From Streptomyces sp. NRRL WC-3618 (GTDB lineage Bacteria; Actinomycetota; Actinomycetes; Streptomycetales; Streptomycetaceae), in contig NZ_LGDW01000001.1 in NCBI RefSeq assembly GCF_001280005.1, positions 154,463 through 218,462 of the forward strand: 64,000 bases of DNA, given 5' to 3'. The translations under genes and the position numbers were made by a program. This document shows, one piece after another, positions 38,590-48,114 of the stretch. The notes under the pieces are model-generated. The model saw only the letters and a list, made by a program, of their open reading frames with translations, was not told the DNA's origin and did no database searches. Position 1 is the first letter of the stretch; every line of letters begins with the position of its first letter.

Positions 38590-39588
38590 TCAGCGGGAGC
38601 CCTTCGGGTCGAGCGCGTCACGCACGCCGTCGCCGAAGAGGTTGAAGGCAAGAACGGTGATGAAGATCGCCACACCCGGGACCACCATGTACATGGGGTC
38701 CGAGTCGTAGTAGTCGATCGCGCTCGAGAGCATCTGGCCCCACGACGACGTGGGCGGCTTGACACCCACTCCGAGGAAGCTGAGGGCCGCCTCGGTGAGG
38801 ATGTTGGTGGGGATCATCATCGTCGTGTACACGATGATCGGGGCGACGAGGTTGGGCAGCAGTTCCTTGAACAGGATGTAGAACCGCCCGGCGCCGAGGG
38901 AGCGGGCCGCCTCGACGTACTCGCGCTCGCGCAGCGAGAGCGTCTGACCGCGCACCACGCGGCCGATGTAGGGCCAGCCGAAGAAGCCGATGACGAGGAT
39001 CATCACGAACAGCCGTACGCCCGTACCGGTCAGGCCCAGCATCTGGTTCGGCATGACGGAAACCAGCGCGATGATGAACAGCAGCTGGGGGAAGGCGAGC
39101 AGACCGTCCATCACCCGGCTGATGGCCGAGTCGACCCAGCCGCCGAAGAAACCGGCCAGGACGCCCAGGATGGTCCCGAGGACCACGGCGACCAGCGCGG
39201 ACAGGAAGCCCACGAGGAGCGAGATCCGGGCGCCGTAGACGACGCGGGCGAAGATGTCGCGACCGCTGACCGGTTCGACACCGAGGAGATGGTCGCCGCT
39301 GATCCCGCCCAGGGAGCCCTTGGGCGTTCCGAAGAGCGGGTCGATCAGGTTCTCGTGGTAGGCGTCGGGGTCCTGCCCGGCGAGCAGCGGTGCGAACACC
39401 GCGACCAGGATCAGCAGGAGCACGACGACGCCGCCGCTGAGAGCGATCTTGTCCCGCTTGAGCCGCTCCCAGGCGATCCGGCCCAACGAACGACCCTGGA
39501 CGGCCTTCGCATCGGCGCTGGCCAACGCCGCTTCCTCGGCCGCACTCGGGGCCGTTTCCGCGGTCGGCTCATGCAATGGTGCCGTCAT
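38590..39588 (-). CDS. Peptide ABC transporter permease (DppC/OppC type)
   Basis: 332-residue permease. It has a long cytosolic N-terminus, then RLKRDKIALSGGVVVLLLIL, the DppC-type GVEPVSGRDIFARVVYGARIS segment and the EAA loop EREYVEAARSLGAGRFYILF. It ends just after FGDGVRDALDPKGSR, the usual DppC C-terminus. It is the promoter-proximal gene of the five-gene operon, so the operon promoter should lie within 39589-39890. Confidence 0.93.
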   Translation of the reverse strand: MTAPLHEPTAETAPSAAEEAALASADAKAVQGRSLGRIAWERLKRDKIALSGGVVVLLLILVAVFAPLLAGQDPDAYHENLIDPLFGTPKGSLGGISGDHLLGVEPVSGRDIFARVVYGARISLLVGFLSALVAVVLGTILGVLAGFFGGWVDSAISRVMDGLLAFPQLLFIIALVSVMPNQMLGLTGTGVRLFVMILVIGFFGWPYIGRVVRGQTLSLREREYVEAARSLGAGRFYILFKELLPNLVAPIIVYTTMMIPTNILTEAALSFLGVGVKPPTSSWGQMLSSAIDYYDSDPMYMVVPGVAIFITVLAFNLFGDGVRDALDPKGSR

Positions 39589-39890
39589 CTGGCAGGGACC
39601 CCTCTCAACCGGCGGGTAGCCGGCTCACACGTGCCGTCGCAGCGGCGTGATTAGTCCGTTGTACGCAGGGGAGAACACCCCCTTGCTGCGGGAGTCTTCA
39701 ACGGTTCAGCGATCTGTCACCAGACTTGGAGGTGAATGGATGCGTAACCGTGATGCTGTCCTGGGGATTCCGTTATCCGAACGCCGGGTAACGGGGGCCG
39801 GACGCACACCAATGGGGACATTACCCGTAAAGTTGAGCATTCCACCTTGATCTACGCGCGGAGACAACGCGGTGGTTCCCATGATCGGCG
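39589..39890. promoter_or_regulatory. About 300-bp non-coding leader of the peptide transporter operon
   Basis: No gene is supported; the longest frame here (39647-39850) lacks coding bias. The region lies upstream of dppC on the minus strand and behind the SseB-like gene, and must contain the operon promoter. I cannot pick a convincing -35/-10 pair. Confidence 0.5.
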
Positions 39891-39927
39891 GCCACCACAG
39901 AGTGTCGCGATCACGCCCTGTGGCGGT
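39891..39927 (-). terminator. Hairpin at the 3' end of the first SseB-like gene
   Basis: gccaccacag (39891-39900) pairs with ctgtggcggt (39918-39927) with one mismatch, directly at the stop codon of the minus-strand gene ending at 39927. Probable transcription terminator ahead of the peptide transporter operon. Confidence 0.55.
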
Positions 39928-40742
39928 CAGTAGCGCCCTTGCGCCGGGGGGTAGCCGTAGCCCGCCACGGGAGCCTGCTGGCTCGGGGGCGGGGCGGCGA
40001 TCGCGTGCGCCTCCCGGTCGTAGAACGGCCGGGCGTTCGCGCGCAGCCACATCACGACCGGGTCCTGCTCGTCCGACATCGCGACCGTCGACACCGGCAG
40101 CCCCTCCGGGACCGCTCCGATCGACTGCTGCATCATCGCGCGCACCGAGTCCACGGCCGACGGTGAGGTGTCGTACACGTCGAGGCCGATGGCCAGGTAC
40201 GGCGCCCCGAGCGCCGGCTGCACCCAGGCGCGGCGCAGGGAGCGGATCGCCGGGGTGCGGTGGGCGTTCTGCGAGAGGAGGGCGTAGAACTGCGGGATCT
40301 CGATGCCGGGTTCGGCCAGCCGCAGCGGTCCCGCGGGCTGGCGCTCCAGGCCCGCCGCGATCCGGCGCAGGTCGAGCCAGGGGATGCCGACTCCGCCGCC
40401 CGGGGAGTGCGGGTTGAGCCACAGGCCGAACTGGTCGGGGTAGAGGGTGCGGGCCACGTCAAGGCCGTCGACCACCTCGTACGACCTGTTCCAGCCGCTG
40501 ACCGACAGCTCCTGGGCGGAGGTCACGCAGGGCGCATACCCGTACCCGTCGACCTGCATGTTTCCGTACTGCGCGTCGGGGGAACCGGCCTGGCCGTGCC
40601 AGAGCAGCATCCAGATCTGGCCGGAGGACGGGGTCGCGAGGGCGCGCAGCAGCGCCTCGTAGGCGTCGTAACGCCCGGGCGTCACTTGGCGCAGCATGTG
40701 CTCGACCTGTCCGGTCGCGGCCGTGCCCGACGCGCTCACCAT
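39927..40742 (-). CDS. SseB-like protein (enhanced serine sensitivity), copy 1
   Basis: 271-residue protein with two SseB-type halves. The N-terminal half has LLRALATPSSGQIWMLLWHG and GLDVARTLYPDQFGLWLNPHSPGG; the C-terminal half has APYLAIGLDVYDTS and ends in the DPVVMWLRANARPFYDRE block that is the family's most conserved stretch. The tail after it is Pro/Ala-rich. SseB was named for a serine-sensitivity phenotype in E. coli; the biochemical role is unknown. Its closeness to the glycine/serine operon is suggestive but may be chance. AGGGGCGG lies just before the ATG. Confidence 0.85.
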   Translation of the reverse strand: MVSASGTAATGQVEHMLRQVTPGRYDAYEALLRALATPSSGQIWMLLWHGQAGSPDAQYGNMQVDGYGYAPCVTSAQELSVSGWNRSYEVVDGLDVARTLYPDQFGLWLNPHSPGGGVGIPWLDLRRIAAGLERQPAGPLRLAEPGIEIPQFYALLSQNAHRTPAIRSLRRAWVQPALGAPYLAIGLDVYDTSPSAVDSVRAMMQQSIGAVPEGLPVSTVAMSDEQDPVVMWLRANARPFYDREAHAIAAPPPSQQAPVAGYGYPPAQGRY

Positions 40743-40911
40743 TACCGCCCCTTCATCACACCGACCGAGTTGTGCGGTTCTTAGCTTAGGCGCTCCGCAG
40801 GGTAGGCCGTTGAGAGCTCGGGGCCTGGTGTTGTCGGCGGAGTGCGGGTGGGCTCGTGGCTTGTCGCGCAGTTCCCCGCGCCCCTCAGGGGCTGCCCCTG
40901 GGGCCCGTTTG
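40743..40911. repeat. Intergenic stretch with dispersed Streptomyces-type repeat, copy 2 (40865-40885)
   Basis: The gap between the two SseB-like genes holds the 21-mer cgcgcagttccccgcgcccct (40865-40885), identical to the copy at 17574, followed by a GC-rich stem (cccctcagggg with cccctgggg). No gene is seen. These elements are common, non-coding and often sit at the 3' ends of genes, as here after the second SseB-like gene. Confidence 0.7.
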
Positions 40912-41712
40912 TCAGTATCCGTGTTGATAGAAGGGGCGGACCCGCTCCCGCAGCCAGTCCGTCACCGGGTCCTGGGCCGCGTCCAGGAAGACCAGGTTCA
41001 CCGGCCAGGGGGCGGGCGTGTGGCCCAGTGCTCTGGCCAGGGCGTCCATCGGGATGGTGCGGGCCACCGGGTCCCAGGGGGAGAGTTCGACGCCTATGAA
41101 CATCACGGGGGCGCCCGTCTCTATCGTCGCCAGGCAGCGGCGGGCCGTCTGGACGACGCCCGTGCCGGCGAACTCCGTCGCCGCTGCGGTGAGGAAGGCG
41201 ACGGGGTCCTCCTGCCAGTTGGGCTCGTAGAGGCGGACGCGTCCGCCGACGGCGCCGTCGAGGACGGTGCGGCCGGAGCGGCAGAGTTCGGCGACGGCCG
41301 GCGGCGGCAGCGGGACGCCGACCATGCCGTCCGGGTTCACGGCGATGCCGACCTGGGGCGGGAGGCCGCGGGCGAACTCCACGGCGGGAGCCACGGTGTA
41401 CGACACATGGGCGCCGACGACCTGCCGGTACTGCTCCTCCGAGCTGAAGACCGGTACGTACGCCTGGCCCTGGAGGTCGAGTGTGGGCAGGTCGAGCGGG
41501 CCGGAGTAGGGGCCACCGCCGGACGGGAGGGGGACCCAGACGAAGCTGCGGCCGAGGACCTCGACGATGCGGGCGCCCGCGCCGGGAACGCCGAGGGATG
41601 CCGAGAGCACCTCCTCCAGCTCGTTGCCGGGCCATCCGCCGTGCGAACGGGGGTGCGCCGGGGTGGGGAAACCCCCGGGAAAGTCCGGGGGGAAGTCCGC
41701 CGGGATGTCCAT
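40912..41712 (-). CDS. SseB-like protein, copy 2
   Basis: 266-residue paralogue of the next gene downstream. It shares the two-half layout: LEEVLSASLGVPGAGARIVEVL, SYTVAPAVEFARGLPPQVGIAVNPDG in the N-terminal half, and NLVFLDAAQDPVTDWLRERVRPFYQHGY at the C-terminus, which is colinear with DPVVMWLRANARPFYD in copy 1. It lacks copy 1's Pro/Ala tail. The ATG at 41712 (MDIPADF) is chosen over a longer frame. The tandem pair is probably an ancestral duplication. Confidence 0.82.
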   Translation of the reverse strand: MDIPADFPPDFPGGFPTPAHPRSHGGWPGNELEEVLSASLGVPGAGARIVEVLGRSFVWVPLPSGGGPYSGPLDLPTLDLQGQAYVPVFSSEEQYRQVVGAHVSYTVAPAVEFARGLPPQVGIAVNPDGMVGVPLPPPAVAELCRSGRTVLDGAVGGRVRLYEPNWQEDPVAFLTAAATEFAGTGVVQTARRCLATIETGAPVMFIGVELSPWDPVARTIPMDALARALGHTPAPWPVNLVFLDAAQDPVTDWLRERVRPFYQHGY

Positions 41713-41805
41713 CTGCCTACCGCCTGCTGTGAACCGCTGTCCTGGGTCCCTCGGTGGGAGTCCCTTAATGGGCAAAACCCTAACCGGCCTTGGCGGATAC
41801 GGCGG

Positions 41806-42486
41806 TCAGTCCGCGAAGTCGATCCTGCGCAGGACGTCCGCCGCGTCCCGGTCGATCAGCACCGCCGAGCCGCAGCCGTCGGGCAGGTTCCCCTTCTCCA
41901 CGGACCGCAGCAGCCGCGACGCGGCCTGCCGGTGGCGCAAAAACGCGTACCGCGAGACGCCCCGGCCGCGTTCGCGCTGGCCCTCCAGGGCCTCGCCCGG
42001 GGAGACGTCGAGGAGGAGGAGATGCAGGGTGCCGCCCCGGCGGCGGGCCTCGCGGGCCAGCCAGCCGCGCACCCAGGCCTGCGTACCGCAGTCGTGCACG
42101 ACGACTCCGGCGCCGGAGCGCAGGGCGCGGCGCAGTCCGGCGTAGTGGGCGAGGCGGACGAGGGGGCGGTAGACGGCGTAGGGGAGGAAGGAGGGGGTGC
42201 GGGCGTCCCAGTGGTCGCGGGTGTTCTGGGAGTCGATGCCGGTGGCGCGCACCGTCCGGCGCATCAGCGTGGACTTGCCGCTGCCGGGCAGGCCGGTGAC
42301 CACGACGAGGTCGCGGGCGCCGAAGGTGAGGCCGTGCGGGCTGTGTCCCGCGCGCTCCCGCAGGTCGCGGATCACGGGTGCCGGGCGCACGGCGCACGCC
42401 TCCCGGGCGGGGGCGGCGGGCTGCTGGGGCAGGGCGTCGGGCAGCCCGAGGGCCGGGGTCGTCGCGTAGGCCGGGGTCCTGTTCAC
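41806..42486 (-). CDS. P-loop ATP/GTP-binding protein (small-molecule kinase-like)
   Basis: 226-residue P-loop NTPase. Walker A VVTGLPGSGKSTLMRRTV (about residues 61-78), a candidate Walker B/lid strand GAGVVVHDCGTQAWVRGWL, and LHLLLLDVSPGEALEGQRERGRGVSRYAF, where the arginines would contact phosphate. This resembles small kinase-like AAA_33 proteins. The first 45 residues are Ala/Pro-rich. It is divergent from the glycine-riboswitch operon. The substrate is unknown. Confidence 0.8.
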   Translation of the reverse strand: MNRTPAYATTPALGLPDALPQQPAAPAREACAVRPAPVIRDLRERAGHSPHGLTFGARDLVVVTGLPGSGKSTLMRRTVRATGIDSQNTRDHWDARTPSFLPYAVYRPLVRLAHYAGLRRALRSGAGVVVHDCGTQAWVRGWLAREARRRGGTLHLLLLDVSPGEALEGQRERGRGVSRYAFLRHRQAASRLLRSVEKGNLPDGCGSAVLIDRDAADVLRRIDFAD

Positions 42487-42711
42487 CGTGATCGTCCTCC
42501 CATGGGGTCGGGACGTACCCCATCCCCGTCGAGTGTAAAGAGAAGGTAATACGCGATGCCTCTCGTTTGGGTCCGCTTACTGCAACAGGCCTGCTACAGG
42601 GCGATATGTGTGCCCGCGGCAGGGCTCTGCCCCTCCCGTGAAGGGTCCCCCTGCCGGGCCGGAGGAATGCGTGCGATGATGTGCCCGCCAACTGCATACC
42701 GGCCGCTTGAA

Positions 42712-42935
42712 TCCGCGCGGGAGAGTTCCGGGACCCCATGGGTACCCGGGCGCCGAAGGAGCAAGTCCCTCCCTTGAATCTCTCAGGCCCCGTTACCGCG
42801 CGGGCGAGGCACATCTGAAAAGCGGGCCGCCGGTCGTCGTGACCAGTGGCTCCACCCAAGGTGCAAGTCAGTGACCCGCCGTTCGACCGGCGGTCATGAC
42901 GAACCTCTCAGGTTCCGATGACAGATGGGGAGGAA
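42712..42935 (+). ncRNA. Tandem glycine riboswitch upstream of gcvT
   Basis: Two aptamers lie in series in the gcvT leader. The first includes the purine-rich gcgggagag opening, gccgaaggagcaagtccctc, then tgaatctctcaggcccc and ends near catctgaaaagcggg. The second includes ccacccaaggtgcaag, gaacctctcaggttccgatg and acagatggggagg, the classic actinobacterial glycine-riboswitch ending. Glycine binding increases expression of the cleavage-system genes that follow; in Streptomyces such riboswitches control gcvT and gcvP (established). The last aptamer ends about 35 nt before the gcvT start codon. Confidence 0.95.
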
Positions 42936-42968
42936 CGACCTCGCCGTCATGCCCTGGGAGCACTACCG

Positions 42969-44087
42969 ATGAGCAGCACCCCTCTGCGTCTGACCGCCCT
43001 CGATGCGCTGCATCGTTCGCTCGGCGCCACCATGACCGACTTCGCCGGCTGGGACATGCCCCTGCGCTACGGCTCCGAGCGCGACGAGCACCTCGCCGTG
43101 CGCACGAAGGCCGGCCTCTTCGACCTGTCCCACATGGGCGAGATCACCGTGACGGGGGCCCAGGCCGTCGCCCTGCTGGACCACGCCCTTGTCGGCAACA
43201 TCGGGTCCGTCGCCGTGGGGCGCGCCCGCTACACCATGATCTGCCGGCCCGACGGCGGCATCCTCGACGACCTGATCGTCTACCGCCTGGCCGAGACCGA
43301 GTACCTCGTGGTGGCCAACGCCGGCAACGCGCAGGTCGTGCTGGACGCCCTCGTCGAACGGTCCGACGGCTTCGACGCGCTCGTCCGTGACGACCGGGAC
43401 GCCTACGCGCTGATCGCCGTACAGGGCCCGGAGGCGCCCGGCATCCTCGCCGCCCTCACGGACGCCGATCTCGACGGCCTGAAGTACTACGCGGGCCTGC
43501 CCGGCACGGTCGCCGGTGTCCCCGCCCTCATCGCGCGCACCGGATACACCGGCGAGGACGGCTTCGAGCTGTTCGTGGCACCGGGCGACGCGGAGAAGGT
43601 GTGGCAGGCGCTCACCGAAGCGGGCACGCCCGTCGGGCTCGTCCCCTGCGGTCTGTCCTGCCGGGACACGCTGCGCCTTGAGGCGGGCATGCCGCTGTAC
43701 GGACATGAGCTGACGACCTCCCTCACGCCCTTCGACGCCGGGCTCGGCCGGGTCGTCAAGTTCGAGAAGGAGGGCGACTTCGTGGGCCGCGCGGCCCTGC
43801 GCGAGGCCGCCGAGCGCGCTGCGCACGAGCCGCCGCGGGTACTCGTCGGCCTGGTCGCCGAGGGCCGCCGGGTGCCGCGCGCCGGGTACGCGGTCGTCGC
43901 CGACGGCCAGGTGATCGGCGAGGTCACCTCGGGCGCCCCCTCCCCCACCCTCGGCAAGCCGATCGCGATGGCGTACGTCGACGCCGCGCACTCGGCGCCG
44001 GGCACGGCGGGCGTGGGCGTGGACATCCGGGGCAGCCACGAGCCGTACGAGGTTGTGGCTCTGCCGTTCTACAAGCGCCGGAAGTGA
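42969..44087 (+). CDS. gcvT: Glycine cleavage system T protein (aminomethyltransferase)
   Basis: 372-residue tetrahydrofolate-dependent aminomethyltransferase that takes the aminomethyl group from lipoyl-GcvH and releases ammonia plus methylene-THF. Family landmarks: TDFAGWDMPLRYGSERDEHLAVR, GLFDLSHMGEITVTG, IARTGYTGEDGFELFV and CRDTLRLEAGMPLYGHE, where the folate-binding Asp/Arg residues lie. The start is the ATG at 42969, since the longer frame runs through the riboswitch. First gene of the gcvT-gcvH-glyA-sdaA operon. Confidence 0.97.
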   Translation: MSSTPLRLTALDALHRSLGATMTDFAGWDMPLRYGSERDEHLAVRTKAGLFDLSHMGEITVTGAQAVALLDHALVGNIGSVAVGRARYTMICRPDGGILDDLIVYRLAETEYLVVANAGNAQVVLDALVERSDGFDALVRDDRDAYALIAVQGPEAPGILAALTDADLDGLKYYAGLPGTVAGVPALIARTGYTGEDGFELFVAPGDAEKVWQALTEAGTPVGLVPCGLSCRDTLRLEAGMPLYGHELTTSLTPFDAGLGRVVKFEKEGDFVGRAALREAAERAAHEPPRVLVGLVAEGRRVPRAGYAVVADGQVIGEVTSGAPSPTLGKPIAMAYVDAAHSAPGTAGVGVDIRGSHEPYEVVALPFYKRRK

Positions 44088-44188
44088 TCCTGTCAGGGTC
44101 AGCGGCAACCCCTGTCCTGCCCCTTCGCAGGCAGTCCCTGTAGTACCCCATGCATGACCAGTCCCCCGCGTACAGGAGAATTCAGGCC

Positions 44189-44566
44189 ATGAGCAATCCC
44201 CAGCAGCTGCGCTACAGCAAGGAGCACGAGTGGCTGTCGGGCGCCGAGGACGGCGTCTCGACGGTCGGTATCACCGAGCACGCGGCCAACGCGCTCGGCG
44301 ATGTCGTGTACGTCCAGCTTCCCGAGGTCGGTGCCACGGTGACCGCCGGTGAGACCTGCGGTGAGCTGGAGTCGACCAAGTCCGTCAGCGACCTGTACTC
44401 CCCGGTCTCCGGTGAGGTCACCGAGGTCAACGAGGATGTCACCGACGACCCGTCGCTGGTGAACTCCGCCCCGTTCGAGGGCGGTTGGCTCTTCAAGGTG
44501 CGGGTCTCCGACGAGCCGGGCGACCTGCTCTCCGCAGACGAGTACACCGCGTTCTCCGGCAGCTGA
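44189..44566 (+). CDS. gcvH: Glycine cleavage system H protein
   Basis: 125-residue lipoyl carrier protein. It opens [20 protein letters not shown] and has the lipoylation site [20 protein letters not shown], with Lys about residue 64 as the lipoyl lysine. It shuttles the aminomethyl group between GcvP and GcvT. The ATG at 44189 has AGGAGA 8 nt upstream. It lies about 100 nt after gcvT. gcvP and gcvL are not in the window and must be elsewhere. Confidence 0.98.
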   Translation: MSNPQQLRYSKEHEWLSGAEDGVSTVGITEHAANALGDVVYVQLPEVGATVTAGETCGELESTKSVSDLYSPVSGEVTEVNEDVTDDPSLVNSAPFEGGWLFKVRVSDEPGDLLSADEYTAFSGS

Positions 44567-44594
44567 GCCCCCAGGCGTAAGGACGTACTGACCC

Positions 44595-45857
44595 ATGTCG
44601 CTTCTGAACACTCCCCTGCACGAGCTCGACCCCGACATCGCCGCCGCCGTCGACGCCGAGCTCAACCGCCAGCAGTCCACCCTGGAGATGATCGCCTCGG
44701 AGAACTTCGCTCCGGTGGCCGTCATGGAGGCCCAGGGCTCGGTCCTCACCAACAAGTACGCCGAGGGCTACCCCGGCCGCCGCTACTACGGCGGCTGCGA
44801 GCACGTCGACGTCGCCGAGCAGATCGCGATCGACCGGGTCAAGGAGCTGTTCGGCGCCGAATACGCCAACGTGCAGCCGCACTCGGGCGCCTCCGCCAAC
44901 CAGGCCGCGCTGTTCGCGCTGGCCCAGCCCGGCGACACCATCCTCGGTCTGGACCTGGCCCACGGCGGCCACCTCACCCACGGGATGCGGCTGAACTTCT
45001 CCGGCAAGCAGTTCGACGTGGTCGCCTACCACGTGGACGAGGCCGGGCTGGTCGACATGGCCGAGCTGGAGCAGCTCGCCAAGGAGCACCGGCCGAAGGT
45101 GATCATCGCGGGCTGGTCGGCGTATCCGCGTCAGCTGGACTTCGCCGAGTTCCGCCGGATCGCGGACGAGGTGGGCGCGTACCTCTGGGTCGACATGGCG
45201 CACTTCGCCGGTCTGGTCGCGGCGGGGCTGCACCCGAACCCGGTGCCGTACGCGGACGTCGTCACCTCGACGACCCACAAGACGCTGGGCGGCCCGCGCG
45301 GCGGGATCATCCTGGCGAAGCAGGAGTTCGCGAAGAAGCTGAACTCGTCCGTCTTCCCGGGCTTCCAGGGCGGTCCCCTGGAGCACGTGATCGCGGCGAA
45401 GGCCGTCTCCTTCAAGGTCGCCGCCTCGGACGACTTCAAGGAGCGCCAGCAGCGCACGGTGGACGGCGCCCACATCCTCGCCGAGCGTCTGGTGCGCGCG
45501 GACGTCACCGAGCACGGGGTGTCCGTCCTGTCCGGCGGTACGGACGTCCACCTGGTCCTCGTCGACCTGCGCGACTCCGAGCTCGACGGCAAGCAGGCCG
45601 AGGACCGTCTCCACGAGGTCGGCATCACCGTCAACCGGAACGCGATCCCGAACGACCCGCGTCCGCCGATGGTGACGTCCGGCCTGCGGATCGGCACCCC
45701 GGCGCTGGCCACCCGCGGCTTCACGGCCGAGGACTTCGAGGAGGTCGCGGACGTCATCGCCGAGACCCTGAAGCCGTCGTTCGACGTCGACAGCCTGAAG
45801 GCACGCGTGAAGGCGCTGGCCGACAAGCACCCGCTGTACCCCGGCCTGAACAAGTAG
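44595..45857 (+). CDS. glyA: Serine hydroxymethyltransferase
   Basis: 420-residue PLP enzyme that interconverts serine plus THF with glycine plus methylene-THF. Motifs: [54 protein letters not shown] and the PLP-lysine region [15 protein letters not shown] (about 224-238). Placed after gcvH, it turns over glycine and one-carbon units supplied by the cleavage system. A GC-rich hairpin follows it. Streptomyces genomes often carry a second glyA; this one belongs to the glycine-responsive operon. Confidence 0.97.
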   Translation: MSLLNTPLHELDPDIAAAVDAELNRQQSTLEMIASENFAPVAVMEAQGSVLTNKYAEGYPGRRYYGGCEHVDVAEQIAIDRVKELFGAEYANVQPHSGASANQAALFALAQPGDTILGLDLAHGGHLTHGMRLNFSGKQFDVVAYHVDEAGLVDMAELEQLAKEHRPKVIIAGWSAYPRQLDFAEFRRIADEVGAYLWVDMAHFAGLVAAGLHPNPVPYADVVTSTTHKTLGGPRGGIILAKQEFAKKLNSSVFPGFQGGPLEHVIAAKAVSFKVAASDDFKERQQRTVDGAHILAERLVRADVTEHGVSVLSGGTDVHLVLVDLRDSELDGKQAEDRLHEVGITVNRNAIPNDPRPPMVTSGLRIGTPALATRGFTAEDFEEVADVIAETLKPSFDVDSLKARVKALADKHPLYPGLNK

Positions 45858-45863
45858 TTCCCT

Positions 45864-45895
45864 GGCGGGGGCACCCGACGACGTGTGCCCCCGCC
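45864..45895 (+). terminator. Intercistronic hairpin between glyA and sdaA
   Basis: ggcgggggcac (45864-45874) pairs perfectly with gtgcccccgcc (45885-45895), loop of 10 nt, ending 18 nt before the sdaA start codon and without a T-tract. It may partly terminate transcription or shield the upstream mRNA, so sdaA could be expressed less than glyA. Confidence 0.6.
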
Positions 45896-45913
45896 CTCTT
45901 TGGAGGAGTTCCC

Positions 45914-47296
<1,383 letters not shown>

Positions 47297-47511
47297 GGTG
47301 GGCGCGAGTCGGCGCGAGGCGTCTCGGCTTGCCCGGCGTCGGCCCGCGAGCGATCCGATCGTGGTGGTCGGCCGGTCCCCTGCCGTCGGGAAGCCCGCTC
47401 CTGGGGCAGTTCTGCCGAATTGCCGTCACAGATGGTGTCCCGGTCGCTACGTTGTCGTGAGTTCGCCGTCCCGCCCGGAAGTGGGCTGACGGGCACTCAG
47501 CGGGGGGCAGC

Positions 47512-48114
47512 GTGTTCCGATGGCGCAGGGCCGAACAGCCGACGATCTCCATTCCGGTCCCGGACGACAACGCGGATGTGAGCAGCGTCCGAGGCTGGGA
47601 GGTGTTCACCCGGTTCAGCCGTGAGGTGTTCATCTCGGCTCATCCCGAGGACGGGGCCGAGTTCGACCCGATGTTGGCGGAGTTCCGCAAGGACCCCCAC
47701 GGCGTCCTGCGGTCCCGTCAGCTGCGGCCCAAAGTGGGCAGCGGCGTCATCGTGCAGTCGGCCATCCCCTACGTGCTGCCGTTGGTGTCGTTGCTGGTGG
47801 GGGCCGTGGCCGAACGGGCCGCCAACGGCGCGCTCGACGTCATCAGCGACGCCGCCCGCCGCAAGGTCACTCGTCTGCTCGAACAACGCCGCGCGCACAC
47901 GGCGGCCCCGGCGACTCCGCGGAACGGGGAAACGGATTCGGCGGTGGTGACCGCCACCGCGCCCACGGCCGGGCTCGACCCGGACGAGGAACGGGCGCTG
48001 CGCATGCTGCTGACAGGCTGGGCCGCGCAGATGCGCATGGACGAGGCCAAGGCCCGTGAGCTGGCCGACACGATCCTGGACGTCCTACGTCAACGGGGTG
48101 AGCAGGCCCCGTGA
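47512..48114 (+). CDS. Protein of unknown function, coupled to the metallopeptidase gene
   Basis: 200-residue protein. One hydrophobic segment (SAIPYVLPLVSLLVGAVAERA, about 83-103) could be a membrane helix or amphipathic anchor. The C-terminal 60 residues carry acidic and basic helices (DPDEERALRMLLTGWAAQMR). No catalytic motif is seen. GTG start at 47512. Its stop overlaps the GTG start of the next gene by 4 nt, so both are translated together. The N-terminal half (FTRFSREVFISAHPEDGAEF) recalls nothing I can name. Confidence 0.75.
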   Translation: MFRWRRAEQPTISIPVPDDNADVSSVRGWEVFTRFSREVFISAHPEDGAEFDPMLAEFRKDPHGVLRSRQLRPKVGSGVIVQSAIPYVLPLVSLLVGAVAERAANGALDVISDAARRKVTRLLEQRRAHTAAPATPRNGETDSAVVTATAPTAGLDPDEERALRMLLTGWAAQMRMDEAKARELADTILDVLRQRGEQAP